Below, piece by piece: positions 1 to 9,726 of a stretch of 64,000 nucleotides of DNA. The translations under genes and the position numbers were made by a program. This stretch comes from QQVM01 sp964544885 (lineage in GTDB: Bacteria; Bacteroidota; Bacteroidia; AKYH767-A; 2013-40CM-41-45): the NCBI GenBank assembly GCA_964544885.1, contig CAZJDX010000016.1, positions 13,296 through 77,295 of the forward strand, written 5' to 3'. The notes beneath the pieces are model-generated. The model searched no databases. It was not told where the DNA came from and was given only the letters and a program-made list of their open reading frames with translations. The first letter of the stretch is position 1; the number at the start of each line of letters is the position of its first letter.

Positions 1-1
1 A

Positions 2-910
2 GATACCAGCGAATGGTACACTCAGGCTTTGGAAGAAGCTGTCTTCAGTTTCCGGAGCAGAATGGGCCTGGCGCCGGAGGCAGGAATAGATTCCGCTTTT
101 ATCAGCGAGATGAATGTTCCACTGAGGCAGCGGATGCAAACCATCCTGTTGAACATGGAAAGATGCAGGTGGTTACCGGTAAGTGAGCAACAACGTTTCA
201 TCGTAATCAATTTACCGGATTTCAGTTTGATGTTATTCAAAGATCGCAGGATCGCATGGAGAACAAGGGTGATCATAGGTGAAGCAAATACCAAAACCGT
301 GGTCTTTACTTCGGCTTTAAAATACATCGTGTTTTCTCCTTATTGGAATATACCGGCATCCATAGTGAGCAGGGAGATCATTCCCTCCGTACTTCGTGAT
401 CCCGAATATCTTGTCAAACACAGAATGGAGATCGTGGAATTTTCCGGGATGCCCTTGGGGGAAGAAGAGGCTGAGTTTAACTGGACGATGTTTGAAGGGA
501 GAAAATTCCCTTATCTCATCCGTCAATTACCAGGAGCGGACAATGCGTTGGGCAGGGTAAAATTCCTTTTCCCTAATAATTACAGCATGTATCTTCATGA
601 CACACCTTCACAAGAACTTTTCAGACACTCATCACGTGCATTCAGTCATGGCTGTATCAGGGTTGAGAATCCTGATCGACTTGCCGCAGCGTTGCTCGCC
701 GGCGACAGTTTATGGACTGAAGAAAAAATTGCGGAGGCCATGAATTCAGGTAAGGAGAAATGGATCATGCTCAGCGATGAAGTCCCGGTGTTCATTGTCT
801 ACTTCACTTCCTGGGTGGACGAAAAGGGCAGCTTGCAATTCAGAAATGATATTTATGGACATGATGCAAGACTGGCTGAAGTATTATTCGAAAATCTTCC
901 GGAGGATTGA
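2..910 (+). CDS. L,D-transpeptidase (YkuD/YcbB type), 5' end outside window
   Basis: Murein L,D-transpeptidase, which makes 3-3 cross-links in peptidoglycan in the periplasm. The frame is open to the left window edge (it reads DTSEWYTQALEEAVFSF...), so the N-terminus is missing and the TTG at 29 is not the true start. The first ~35 visible residues resemble the end of a peptidoglycan-binding domain, as in YcbB/LdtD-like proteins. The YkuD catalytic motif is complete: MYLHDTP with the first His, then SRAFSHGCIRVENP with the nucleophile Cys at about visible residue 218. The C-terminal stretch WIMLSDEVPVFIVYFTSW is also typical of the YcbB subgroup. valS follows after about 80 bp on the same strand. 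Family assignment is secure; whether the missing part holds a signal peptide cannot be seen. Confidence 0.9.
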   Translation, partial: DTSEWYTQALEEAVFSFRSRMGLAPEAGIDSAFISEMNVPLRQRMQTILLNMERCRWLPVSEQQRFIVINLPDFSLMLFKDRRIAWRTRVIIGEANTKTVVFTSALKYIVFSPYWNIPASIVSREIIPSVLRDPEYLVKHRMEIVEFSGMPLGEEEAEFNWTMFEGRKFPYLIRQLPGADNALGRVKFLFPNNYSMYLHDTPSQELFRHSSRAFSHGCIRVENPDRLAAALLAGDSLWTEEKIAEAMNSGKEKWIMLSDEVPVFIVYFTSWVDEKGSLQFRNDIYGHDARLAEVLFENLPED

Positions 911-965
911 GAGGGACTGTGGCTTGAAGAAAGGCTTAGCGGCCTTTTCAATCAGATCAATTTCT

Positions 966-973
966 TACCTTTG
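966..973 (+). promoter_or_regulatory. Candidate -7 box TACCTTTG upstream of valS
   Basis: The octamer TACCTTTG matches the Bacteroidota -7 consensus TAnnTTTG, placing a start of transcription near 980 and the valS ATG at 992 just after it. No TTTG stands exactly 19 nt upstream (the sequence there is CCTT, with a TTTT run slightly offset), so the -33 half is weak. The box overlaps the possible TTG codon at 971, which argues against that codon as translation start. Confidence 0.45.
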
Positions 974-991
974 AGCAATCTATTTTGGTTT

Positions 992-3727
992 ATGAAAGAG
1001 ATTCCTAAAACATACGACCCTTCATTGGTAGAAGATAAATGGTATACCTATTGGATGGAGAGAGGTTTTTTCAAAAGTGTTCCGGACGAACGGGAGCCTT
1101 ATACCATTGTCATTCCGCCACCGAACGTAACCGGTGTGCTGCACATGGGTCATATGCTGAACAATACCATACAGGATGTCCTCATCAGGCGAGCCAGAAT
1201 GTTGGGTAAAAATGCCTGTTGGGTTCCCGGTACAGACCACGCTTCCATAGCTACGGAAGCGAAGGTAGTTGCCATGCTCCGGGAACAAGGTATTAAGAAG
1301 AGTGATCTGAGCCGTGAGGAATTTTTAAGACATGCATGGGAATGGAAAGAGAAGTATGGTGGTATAATCCTTGATCAACTCAAGAAACTGGGAGCATCCT
1401 GTGACTGGAGTCGAACACGGTTCACCATGGAGGATGATTTGAGCGATGCGGTGATCTCTGTATTTATCGATCTCTATAACAAAGGGAGTATTTACCGGGG
1501 AGTGAGGATGGTGAATTGGGATCCGCAAGGGAAAACGGCATTGAGTGATGAGGAGGTGATCTATAAGGAAGTCAATTCCAGGTTATGCTATGTCCGCTAT
1601 GCCGTAATTGACAAAGAGATCCGGGACCGGATAAAAGATAAGAGGCAAGAATGGATACTGGATACTGATGGATGGAAGGTCACCTGCGATGGCCTGACTT
1701 TCGAAGGAAAGGACTTTATTCAGATCGCTACCGTGAGACCGGAGACAATTCTGGGCGATACCGGCGTTTGTGTGCATCCGGATGATGAGCGGTATAAATC
1801 ACTGCGAGGGAAGTTCGCGGTAATTCCTATGGTAAACAGACCGGTGCCTGTCATTACGGATGAGTATATAGATATGGAGTTTGGCACCGGCGCGCTGAAA
1901 GTCACGCCGGCTCATGATATCAATGACTATACGATCGGTCAAAAGCATGGACTCGAAGTGATAGATACGATCAGTGATGATGGCAGTATGAGTGAGGCTG
2001 CGGGATTTTATATAGGAGAAGACCGTTTTACCGTGAGGAAAAAGATTGTGAAGGATCTTGAAATTATGGGCAACCTGGTTAAGACGGAAGATTATAAAAA
2101 TAAGGTCGGTTATTCTGAGAGAACCGATGCGGTTATCGAGCCAAAATTATCCATGCAGTGGTTTTTGAAAATGAGCGATATTTCCAGACCGGCCCTGGAA
2201 AATGTTCTTAACGGCGAGATCAGACTTATCCCCGATAAATTCATTAACACCTACCGTCACTGGATGGAGAATGTGCACGACTGGTGTATTTCGAGGCAGT
2301 TATGGTGGGGGCAAAGGATTCCCGCATGGTACGATTCAGACGGGTCTTTTGTAGTATGCAAGACTTCGGCTGAAGCAGTAGAGCTTTTCAGAACAAAAAA
2401 GAATAAAAACCTGAAAGAATCGGATCTCCGTCAGGATGAAGATGTACTTGACACCTGGTTCAGTTCCTGGCTCTGGCCTATATCTGTATTTGATGGATTC
2501 AAGGATCCCCTCAACAAGGACATAAAATATTACTATCCTACCAATGACCTTATCACGGCGCCGGAGATCCTGTTTTTCTGGGTAGCCAGGATGATTATTG
2601 CAGGCTACGAATACACCGGTAAGAAGCCTTTTACCAATGTCTATCTCACCGGAATCGTTCGTGACAAGCAGGGAAGAAAAATGTCAAAGTCACTCGGAAA
2701 TTCTCCTGATCCGCTTGAATTGATCGAAAAATACAGCGCCGATGGTGTACGGGTGGGAATGTTGTTTTCTTCTCCGGCAGGTAATGATCTGCTGTTTGAT
2801 GAATCGCTGTGTGAACAAGGGAGAAATTTTGCGAATAAGATCTGGAACGCCTTTCGGCTTGTGAAAGGCTGGAAGATTGATCAGACTTTAACTCAGCCTT
2901 CCGAATCAAAAGTGGCAATTGAATGGTTTCATTCCAGATTTCAGGAGCAACTTGCCATCATCAACGACCATTATGCCAAATACAGGATGAGTGATGCCCT
3001 CATGGCAAGTTATAAACTGGTTTGGGATGATTTCTGTTCCTGGTATCTCGAAATGGTCAAACCTGATTTTATAGACGGCCATGCCTCTCCGGTCGACAAA
3101 ATAACTTTTTCGGCCACCTCGAAGTTCTTCGGAGATATACTTAAACTGCTTCATCCTTTCATGCCCTTCATCACGGAAGAGTTGTGGCATTTGTTGAATG
3201 AGAAGCGTGCGACAGATTGCATTATCATTGCGAAGTGGCCCGAAGCTGAAAAATTTTCCGGAGAGATTCTCTCCTCATTCAGTATCGCTTCAGAGGTGGT
3301 GAGTCAGGTCAGGAACCTGCGCATGCAGAAGAATATCAGTCCAAAAGAAAAGCTTGTGCTGAAGATACGGTCAACCCGCGAAATTGATACAAGATTTGAT
3401 CCTGTCATTCTGAAATTGTCCAATCTTTCATTCATAGAGTCTGTCAGTACCAAAGTGGAGAATGCTTTGAGTTTTATAATCGGACAGAGTGAATACTTCA
3501 TTCCGCTAACAGAGAAGTTCGATGTAAAAGCTGAACAGGACAGGCTAAGGAAGGAACTGGAATATAACGCGGGATTTTTAAAGTCAGTAGAGTCGAAACT
3601 TTCCAATGAACGTTTCATGTCAAACGCGAAACCCGGGATCGTGCAAAATGAATTAAAGAAGAAAGCAGATGCGGAAGCAAAGATAAGGGCTATTGAAGAA
3701 CAGCTATCCGCCTTAAAGTCTGAATGA
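992..3727 (+). CDS. valS: Valine--tRNA ligase
   Basis: Class Ia aminoacyl-tRNA synthetase that charges tRNA-Val, with a CP1 editing domain against threonine. The HIGH-type signature reads PPPNVTGVLHMGHM near residue 50. The KMSKS loop is seen as GRKMSKSLGN near residue 560. The editing region includes ATVRPETILGDTGVCVHP. The end (about 835-911) is a charged helical segment that fits the ValRS C-terminal coiled coil. Length of about 911 aa is normal. The frame also opens at a TTG (971), but the ATG at 992 (MKEIPKTYDPS) fits family N-termini and lies after a -7 box. It stands alone between an L,D-transpeptidase and an aminopeptidase, with no sign of operon overlap. Confidence 0.97.
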   Translation: MKEIPKTYDPSLVEDKWYTYWMERGFFKSVPDEREPYTIVIPPPNVTGVLHMGHMLNNTIQDVLIRRARMLGKNACWVPGTDHASIATEAKVVAMLREQGIKKSDLSREEFLRHAWEWKEKYGGIILDQLKKLGASCDWSRTRFTMEDDLSDAVISVFIDLYNKGSIYRGVRMVNWDPQGKTALSDEEVIYKEVNSRLCYVRYAVIDKEIRDRIKDKRQEWILDTDGWKVTCDGLTFEGKDFIQIATVRPETILGDTGVCVHPDDERYKSLRGKFAVIPMVNRPVPVITDEYIDMEFGTGALKVTPAHDINDYTIGQKHGLEVIDTISDDGSMSEAAGFYIGEDRFTVRKKIVKDLEIMGNLVKTEDYKNKVGYSERTDAVIEPKLSMQWFLKMSDISRPALENVLNGEIRLIPDKFINTYRHWMENVHDWCISRQLWWGQRIPAWYDSDGSFVVCKTSAEAVELFRTKKNKNLKESDLRQDEDVLDTWFSSWLWPISVFDGFKDPLNKDIKYYYPTNDLITAPEILFFWVARMIIAGYEYTGKKPFTNVYLTGIVRDKQGRKMSKSLGNSPDPLELIEKYSADGVRVGMLFSSPAGNDLLFDESLCEQGRNFANKIWNAFRLVKGWKIDQTLTQPSESKVAIEWFHSRFQEQLAIINDHYAKYRMSDALMASYKLVWDDFCSWYLEMVKPDFIDGHASPVDKITFSATSKFFGDILKLLHPFMPFITEELWHLLNEKRATDCIIIAKWPEAEKFSGEILSSFSIASEVVSQVRNLRMQKNISPKEKLVLKIRSTREIDTRFDPVILKLSNLSFIESVSTKVENALSFIIGQSEYFIPLTEKFDVKAEQDRLRKELEYNAGFLKSVESKLSNERFMSNAKPGIVQNELKKKADAEAKIRAIEEQLSALKSE

Positions 3728-3852
3728 GGCCGTATCATTCTCCCGGTTTTGACCGCTACGAACAAGGCAGAACAGGGCAATCTTGCATGCCGCCTTATTG
3801 AAGGAGATAGTTATGGCGAGCACGAATTTTCTTCCTGATCTATTGTCAAAGA

Positions 3853-4890
3853 ATGAGAAAGTTTCTGCGCTACCTTTTCCGATTTGTAATCCTGGTTCTT
3901 ATTCTCATCCTTTGCTGGGGATTATGGAACCATGAACTGGTCAGGTATGGATGGATGCAGTTCAAAGGTCAGGCCGGAATAGTTTTAAAGGCCAGGGATA
4001 TTAAAGTCGCGATCAAGGACCCTCTGCTTGGTGATCAGATAAAAGAAAGACTCTTATTCATTGAAAAGATCAGGAGTTTTGCCATTGATTCGCTGGGGCT
4101 GGAAGGCAAGAAGAATTATACCAGCTTTTATGATCAGAAAGGAAAGCCATTGTTGTGGGTTCTTACCGCCAGTGAACCTTACCGCTTGAAAGCCTGGGAA
4201 TGGAATTTTCCGGTTGTCGGACAGGTATCCTACAAAGGTTTTTTCGACAAGGAAAGAGGATTGGAGGAAGAGATGACACTCAGATCACTTGGTTATGATA
4301 CGGAGTATGGCGAGGTAAGCGCCTGGAGTACCCTGGGCTGGTTTAAAGATCCTGTACTTTCGGGTATGCTTAAAAGGAGCGATGGACTCCTTGCTGAATT
4401 GCTGATCCATGAACTAACACATTCAACTATTTATATTAAGAGTGATGTTGATTTCAATGAGAACCTCGCCAGTGCCATAGGGGAAACCGGTGCGATAAAA
4501 TTCCTTGAAACCGGATTCGGCCCTCATTCAACACAGTTAATGGAATACCTGGAGCAAAAAGAAGATGCAGACCGTTACAGTCGTTATATGTTAGCCTCAA
4601 GCAAAAGACTTGATTCCCTCTACGATGCTATTGGCGTCATGGATGATTCTCTAAAGCTGGAATTGAAAAATGAACTCATAGATGAGATTGTGAATAATAT
4701 CGACAGTATTCAGTTCAATTCACCGGAGAGGTACAAAGGAATTTTCAAAGCGGGCAGACCGGGGAATGCTTACTTTCTGAATTTCATCCGTTATGATTCA
4801 CAAAAAGATGAAATGCGGAAAGAGTTGAAAGATAGATTTGGTGATAATATTTCCCTGTACATTAATCATATCAGGGAAAAGTATGAATAG
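3853..4890 (+). CDS. Putative zinc aminopeptidase (PF10023/COG4324 type)
   Basis: Membrane-anchored predicted metallo-aminopeptidase. Residues 8-24 form one N-terminal hydrophobic helix (signal anchor), followed by a WMQFKGQAGIVLKAR segment characteristic of the family. The zinc motif is HELTH (in LIHELTHSTIYIK, about residue 189), and NENLASAIGETGA about 20 residues later supplies the likely third ligand Glu. The upstream STLGWFKDPVL block is also a family hallmark. Peptide substrates are unknown. The gene starts 125 bp after valS and a HEAT-repeat protein follows 46 bp downstream on the same strand, so co-transcription with the latter is possible. Family call is good; enzyme activity is inferred from the motif only. 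Confidence 0.8.
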   Translation: MRKFLRYLFRFVILVLILILCWGLWNHELVRYGWMQFKGQAGIVLKARDIKVAIKDPLLGDQIKERLLFIEKIRSFAIDSLGLEGKKNYTSFYDQKGKPLLWVLTASEPYRLKAWEWNFPVVGQVSYKGFFDKERGLEEEMTLRSLGYDTEYGEVSAWSTLGWFKDPVLSGMLKRSDGLLAELLIHELTHSTIYIKSDVDFNENLASAIGETGAIKFLETGFGPHSTQLMEYLEQKEDADRYSRYMLASSKRLDSLYDAIGVMDDSLKLELKNELIDEIVNNIDSIQFNSPERYKGIFKAGRPGNAYFLNFIRYDSQKDEMRKELKDRFGDNISLYINHIREKYE

Positions 4891-4936
4891 ACCCTGGTGA
4901 TTTGCCGGATCTAAACTGAAAACGGATATATATCTC

Positions 4937-5440
4937 ATGATTCTCAAATCGGCGTTGTTGAAGGAACATTCTCTCAGGCAGACCAGGAAACTCGCAGATT
5001 ATATCGGTATTGACAAGAACCGTTTTAAGGAGCTTATTGAGATCGTTCTTTCAGACGATGAAATACTCGCACAACGTGCTGCATGGGTTCTTGGTACGCA
5101 TGGGGAGAATCATCCGGAACTGATCATTCCTCATCTGAAACACCTGCTGCGACAGCTTGACAAACCTGTGCATGACGCAGTGAAGCGAAATATACTCAGG
5201 GTGCTTCAGTATGTTGTGATACCGCCACGCTTTGAATCCGAAGCAGCGGAAATTTGTTTTAACCTGATCAATGACTCACGCGAAGCCATTGCAACCAAAG
5301 CATTTGCCATCACGGTGATCGTGAATCTCTCAGGCAAGTATCCGGATTTGCTCAATGAACTGAAAAGCTGGTTCAGCATCCACGGGCAAAATTCTTCAAA
5401 AGCGGTAATAAAAAGAATGGAGAAGGCAGGACTACTCTGA
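4937..5440 (+). CDS. Small HEAT-repeat-like protein
   Basis: A 167-residue all-helical protein with repeats of the form helix-turn-helix (RAAWVLGTHGENHPELIIPHLKHLL; KRNILRVLQYVVIP; TKAFAITVIVNLSGKYP). This is the look of a HEAT/armadillo-type scaffold like those in DNA-alkylation-repeat and adaptor proteins. There is no catalytic motif and no signal peptide, so it is probably cytoplasmic. The ATG start is unambiguous. It lies 46 bp after the aminopeptidase gene and is convergent with the giant CotH-type gene, with only 11 bp between the stop codons. Specific function unknown. Confidence 0.7.
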   Translation: MILKSALLKEHSLRQTRKLADYIGIDKNRFKELIEIVLSDDEILAQRAAWVLGTHGENHPELIIPHLKHLLRQLDKPVHDAVKRNILRVLQYVVIPPRFESEAAEICFNLINDSREAIATKAFAITVIVNLSGKYPDLLNELKSWFSIHGQNSSKAVIKRMEKAGLL

Positions 5441-5451
5441 ACCTGTCTGCT

Positions 5452-8400
5452 TTACTGCCTTATAAATTTTGTGAAATAAGTTTCATCATCCTGTTCCAGG
5501 CTGAGAACATAGATTCCCTGAGCAAGTTCTCCGACATTGAGTTCATAGCCGGAATTGTATTCCGAGATCTCCGCTTCTACGCTATGGATCAGCCTGCCGC
5601 TGCAATCAGCGATCTCGATAAGAGCAATTCCTGAACCGGGACTGTCGTACTGAAGAGTTAATTTGTTTCCGCTCACTACCGGGTTAGGATAAACAGCCAG
5701 GGCGCTTTCACATTCCTGTTTTATTCTCGCATTCACCACCACCATATCGGCCGGACAAACCGCTCCGCTGATCACATAGTAGGCTGTACTTTCGCTCAGT
5801 TCGGGAGTCAGGAATTGTTCACCATTCTTCAATAGATTACCGCCCGGGGAATCATACCAGTAAACCGGATCCGGAGAATAAGCTGTAAGTAATACCTCAC
5901 CAGCTCCGCATCGTGTGACATCACTCACTTCAGGCTTTGCTGATAGCATTTGCTCTTCAACTTCTGCTTGTCCGGAGAATCCGCTGCAGGTTCCGGCGGT
6001 GATCATTACTTTATAAAATCCTCTGTTGCTTACCTCGATAGAATCATTGTTTGCTCCGGCGACCTCGCTTCCGTTGTGGTACCATTGTATGGTTGAGTTA
6101 GGAATCAGGGAGATGCTCAGGAGTCCGGGTGTTCCCGTACAGAAAAATGAATTACCCAGGACCGGTAAAGTCAGCTCAAGGATAGTGTCACCGGCCCGTC
6201 CCGGAGAGCCGCCAAAACAGGCAGTTGACCAGTTGGCCCCATCATTCGGATCGCTGAAGTAGTTATTCAGTACACAGGTAAAACCCGATCCATTCGCATC
6301 CTGGGGCCAGGGAAGTTGAGATTGAAAATAGAAACTCTCGTGCAGGATTCCGGTGTGATCAAAAATTCTTATCTGATCATTGATATTGTTCAGCGAAAAG
6401 CCAAGTTCTCCGATCCTGTTCTGCACTTCAGGAAAGAACAGGTCAAAAGCCAAAGTATCTTCTGCTATAACCAGGTAATTGCCCGCTTTAATGGTGCTTC
6501 CCGTGGGAAAAGTGAAGATGTGATGGTCCTCACTGTCCTTGAGTTTCCAGCCTGATATATTCAGATCATAGGTTCCGAAATTGTGTAACTCTATCCAGTC
6601 GCCTGCCTTGAAATCGGGGTGTGAATTGTAATGGAATTCACTGACCTTCAGTTGAGGATCCTGAGCTGATCCTGAGAAGTAGGCTGTGATATTGTCGGTA
6701 GTTGTAAAGTTGACACTGATTTGATCAACTGAACCGCTTGCCTGCGGACTGTTGGAGTCCCAATGATCGAAAGTATATCCCGGATTAGGTATGGCGGTAA
6801 GTGTGACAGGATTTCCATTGAAGTAAACTCCTGACCAGGGATAGGTTTCAGGTATGATGGTGCTGATCTCTATTCTTCCGGCTCCCGGAGGAGAGACATC
6901 AAGACTTAAAATAACTTCATTAGTAAGTGAAAACTGTGATCTGATATGTTCCCTTGCAATGGCAGGTCTCGCATTGACGAAGTTCATCAGTTGCTGAATG
7001 TGAGCATTCCATGCTGTGGTATCGCCTCCCCATTTTTCAAAATGATAGACCATATCAAGGCTCATTGAATCCCTAAAATGTTTCATCTCCTTTTCAATAT
7101 TTGCCGGAATGAAAATCGTGTTGATAAGATCAGCGTAACGATTGATGAAGTATTTCCTGTAAACCGGATTCTCAAGCATGGCATTGAAAATATTTGATGA
7201 ATGACTGAACTCGATCGGATTCCTTGCCAGTTCCAGACGATCATCATTTACGCTGCCTTGTAATCCCAAACCAAAGTCAAGATCATGCATCAGGTATTTC
7301 CATTTTCCGCCCGGCCTTTTATCTCTCCAGAGTTTAATGTTATTTGTCCATTCCCCGATCCAGTCTCCATTATTGTAATAGGTTTCAGCGATAAAGTAGT
7401 CGGTATAATTCTTAAGATCAAGTACTGAATTCATGTGATCATGGAATTCCTGACTTAACGGATCCTGGGTGGTGGCGTAATCATACATATTCCAGAATTC
7501 GCTGTCTGTTCCCTTTTCAAGATGAATATAAATCCCTTCTTCAAAAAGATAATCATACTCCCCGTCTTTAAGTCCATAATTGGATTCTATCCACTTATGA
7601 TTGTGCTTTTCATGAAGTGTATATACACCCCAGTCGGTCGCATTGAGAAATACTCTTACAGGCTCTGCAGCAAGGTAACCGCTGTGTGTATTCCGCATTA
7701 TCCTTTCCATGAGCGCATCCCTGAAGTGAACCTTGTTCCAGTCTGTTCCGGAGTTCCTCAGGATGATGTAATCATAGGCAGTTATGTGTGGTTTGTCAGG
7801 CAGAAGCGGATAGCTGATCTCTCCGGTTCCGTAACGATCCTTCAGATGAATTTCAAAACTCTTTTGGGGTTTTGTCCGGGAGAAATTTCCATAGATTTCA
7901 ATTTCGGCATTGAAGTTGAGAATTCTCTGCCTCGATTTATCATAGTATTCTATGGAGGCAGGCTTATGCCAGTCTTGCCAGAAATTGGCTCCATAATACG
8001 GATATACCGTATCGGCGGAATTTCCGGTAGCATAGATACCTGAATTTTCGTCCCAGAGATTTGAAGAGTCCGTGCTGATGGTCAGTACAGGAAGTTTGCC
8101 TTCTTCGCCAATGAGGTAATTATGTGTCACGGTCCGGCCCGGTAGATAACCCGGCGCGAAGACTCTTGCGCGGATAACCTGCGATGAATCCACGGCGATT
8201 GAACCAATAAATTCAGGATCTGAACTTTGAGGATCATCACCGTTTCTGGTGTATCGGACAGTGCCATTAATCTGAGAGGTATTTATGGTCAGTAACTGAG
8301 CAACGGAATAAAATCCTCCTGCGCTGGAAAAAACAGGACTTGAAGTATAGCCTGTATAACAAGCCGGTGAATTATTCTCAGACAAGGGACTGGGTGAATC

Positions 8401-9429
8401 GCTCAGGCACCAGGTCATGGCTCCATCTGAAGTGCGCAGGAAACAATGGTTGGACTCAATAGCCGGGAAGCTCTGCTGATCTATGATACTTCCGTTAGGC
8501 GAGAATAGGAACACGGTTTCTCCCGTCCGGCTTAGCTTGAATTCAGCGCTGAAAGACGAGAGAAGGTTACTCTGGAACCAGGATGGAGGAGAAGGATGTT
8601 CCCTGTGATCACTCTTTACACCGAAGATCAGAAAAGGAATGGAGGAAAGGTCAGAAGATGCGGGATCGGAATTATGGGTCTGTACGGCAAGTACATTTTT
8701 TCCGGACCGCAGATTGGCTTTCAGAATTACCGGATCGATCGGAAATGAGTCTGGTAAAAGTCCCTGGTACATCAATGCTTCATGAGAAGCATTGGCATAG
8801 GTATTCCAGTTAATGAAACCCAGTCGCATATTACTTCTGGCAATCTCGGTACCATTGAGATAAGCAATGAAACCGTCATCATAATCCATCATGAGAATGG
8901 CTTTCAGCACTTGGGAAGAATCGGCAAGGCTGAAACTCTTACGCATCATGACAGAGCAATTTGTCGGAACAACAGTTCCATCGTCTCCATCACCGAATCC
9001 CATTCCTCCGTTGCCGGTGTCCCAATGTCCGTCATCATAATCCGGATCCATCCAATTATCGCTCAGCGATGCCGAACCTACAATGTATTTCCAGGAGCCT
9101 GTGCCGCTCACCGGCATCTCATAGTGATCAACAGGCGGTGGTGCATCAGTGCCTGCAGCAAAGACAAGCACCTTCTGATCCGGGAGAAGGTCAAAGTCCG
9201 GAAAGGTGAATGCCGAAGCCGGATCAGACTGATCACTTAATCCAAATCCGTTGAGATTGATGGTTGAACTTCCAGCATTATGCAGTTCAATGTAATCTTC
9301 ATACTCACCATTGTTACTTTGTACAATGCTGATATTGGCTGGACAAATTTCGTTGATCAACAACTGGCCTGATGCAGGCAGAGTCAGGATCAGCAACGGA
9401 ACGATGGAAGATAAAAAAGTCTTTTTCAC
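5452..9429 (-). CDS. T9SS-secreted multidomain protein: lamin-tail + CotH kinase-like + type A sorting domain
   Basis: Predicted secreted protein of 1325 aa. Order: signal peptide (MKKTFLSSIVPLLILTLPASG); lamin-tail domain about 22-120 (LLINEICPANIS..DYIELHNAG); a galactose-binding-like region about 120-270; a chitobiase/hexosaminidase C-terminal type domain about 375-440 (VRYTRNGDDPQSSDP); a CotH kinase-like domain about 445-800 with WKYLMHDLDFGLG near 715; an InlB-like 'GYTFDHWDSNS' repeat about 850-900; a second lamin-tail domain about 930-1030; an Ig-like region; and a type A T9SS sorting domain from about 1245 (VYPNPVVSG ... GIYVLSLEQ). Start is GTG. CotH in Bacillus phosphorylates spore-coat proteins; here only surface protein phosphorylation or substrate binding can be guessed. 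It is convergent with the HEAT gene and divergent from the IcmF gene. Confidence 0.88.
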   Translation of the reverse strand: MKKTFLSSIVPLLILTLPASGQLLINEICPANISIVQSNNGEYEDYIELHNAGSSTINLNGFGLSDQSDPASAFTFPDFDLLPDQKVLVFAAGTDAPPPVDHYEMPVSGTGSWKYIVGSASLSDNWMDPDYDDGHWDTGNGGMGFGDGDDGTVVPTNCSVMMRKSFSLADSSQVLKAILMMDYDDGFIAYLNGTEIARSNMRLGFINWNTYANASHEALMYQGLLPDSFPIDPVILKANLRSGKNVLAVQTHNSDPASSDLSSIPFLIFGVKSDHREHPSPPSWFQSNLLSSFSAEFKLSRTGETVFLFSPNGSIIDQQSFPAIESNHCFLRTSDGAMTWCLSDSPSPLSENNSPACYTGYTSSPVFSSAGGFYSVAQLLTINTSQINGTVRYTRNGDDPQSSDPEFIGSIAVDSSQVIRARVFAPGYLPGRTVTHNYLIGEEGKLPVLTISTDSSNLWDENSGIYATGNSADTVYPYYGANFWQDWHKPASIEYYDKSRQRILNFNAEIEIYGNFSRTKPQKSFEIHLKDRYGTGEISYPLLPDKPHITAYDYIILRNSGTDWNKVHFRDALMERIMRNTHSGYLAAEPVRVFLNATDWGVYTLHEKHNHKWIESNYGLKDGEYDYLFEEGIYIHLEKGTDSEFWNMYDYATTQDPLSQEFHDHMNSVLDLKNYTDYFIAETYYNNGDWIGEWTNNIKLWRDKRPGGKWKYLMHDLDFGLGLQGSVNDDRLELARNPIEFSHSSNIFNAMLENPVYRKYFINRYADLINTIFIPANIEKEMKHFRDSMSLDMVYHFEKWGGDTTAWNAHIQQLMNFVNARPAIAREHIRSQFSLTNEVILSLDVSPPGAGRIEISTIIPETYPWSGVYFNGNPVTLTAIPNPGYTFDHWDSNSPQASGSVDQISVNFTTTDNITAYFSGSAQDPQLKVSEFHYNSHPDFKAGDWIELHNFGTYDLNISGWKLKDSEDHHIFTFPTGSTIKAGNYLVIAEDTLAFDLFFPEVQNRIGELGFSLNNINDQIRIFDHTGILHESFYFQSQLPWPQDANGSGFTCVLNNYFSDPNDGANWSTACFGGSPGRAGDTILELTLPVLGNSFFCTGTPGLLSISLIPNSTIQWYHNGSEVAGANNDSIEVSNRGFYKVMITAGTCSGFSGQAEVEEQMLSAKPEVSDVTRCGAGEVLLTAYSPDPVYWYDSPGGNLLKNGEQFLTPELSESTAYYVISGAVCPADMVVVNARIKQECESALAVYPNPVVSGNKLTLQYDSPGSGIALIEIADCSGRLIHSVEAEISEYNSGYELNVGELAQGIYVLSLEQDDETYFTKFIRQ

Positions 9430-9455
9430 TGTAAAGATTGATAAAACTCAGTAGG

Positions 9456-9493
9456 GACGGGCTTTTGCAGCCCTATTTTATGAAAAGCCCGTC
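9456..9493 (-). promoter_or_regulatory. Perfect 11-bp inverted repeat 27 bp before the CotH-type gene start
   Basis: GACGGGCTTTT (9456-9466) and AAAAGCCCGTC (9483-9493) are exact inverted copies around a 16-nt loop. There is no T-run typical of a terminator in the leftward direction, and it sits just ahead of the GTG start of the minus-strand gene. It could therefore be a structured 5' leader or a protein-binding site. Function is not known. Confidence 0.5.
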
Positions 9494-9718
9494 AATTAAG
9501 GGAGAATTAATTTGTTTTTATGGCCAGCGGATTATTTAACTTGGTTAAATTTTGTTCACCGCAAAAGCCCTGAAAGGCTTTACAGGCGCTTAATTGCGGA
9601 TGTCTTTCAATACCGGTATTTGAGGAATCTGCGAGCATCAACTTCTGATTCAGAGATCATTGCAGAAGAGAATTGAATTATCGCTGGAAGATCCGGGAAG
9701 TTCTTATGCCGGAATTTT

Positions 9719-9726
9719 TATCTTTG
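9719..9726 (+). promoter_or_regulatory. Candidate -7 box TATCTTTG upstream of icmF
   Basis: TATCTTTG fits the Bacteroidota TAnnTTTG -7 element. The ATG at 9737 lies only 11 nt downstream, so a transcript from here would be almost leaderless. No TTTG is present 19 nt upstream. Tentative. Confidence 0.35.

Noticed and set aside
3304..3780. 158-codon open frame on the minus strand over the 3' part of valS
   Set aside because: It lies opposite the well-supported valS coding sequence, its product is low-complexity Ser/Phe-rich sequence without a family, and it is explained as a shadow frame.
7522..8043. 173-codon plus-strand frame inside the CotH-type gene
   Set aside because: Fully covered by the CotH kinase-like domain coding on the other strand; no family resemblance.
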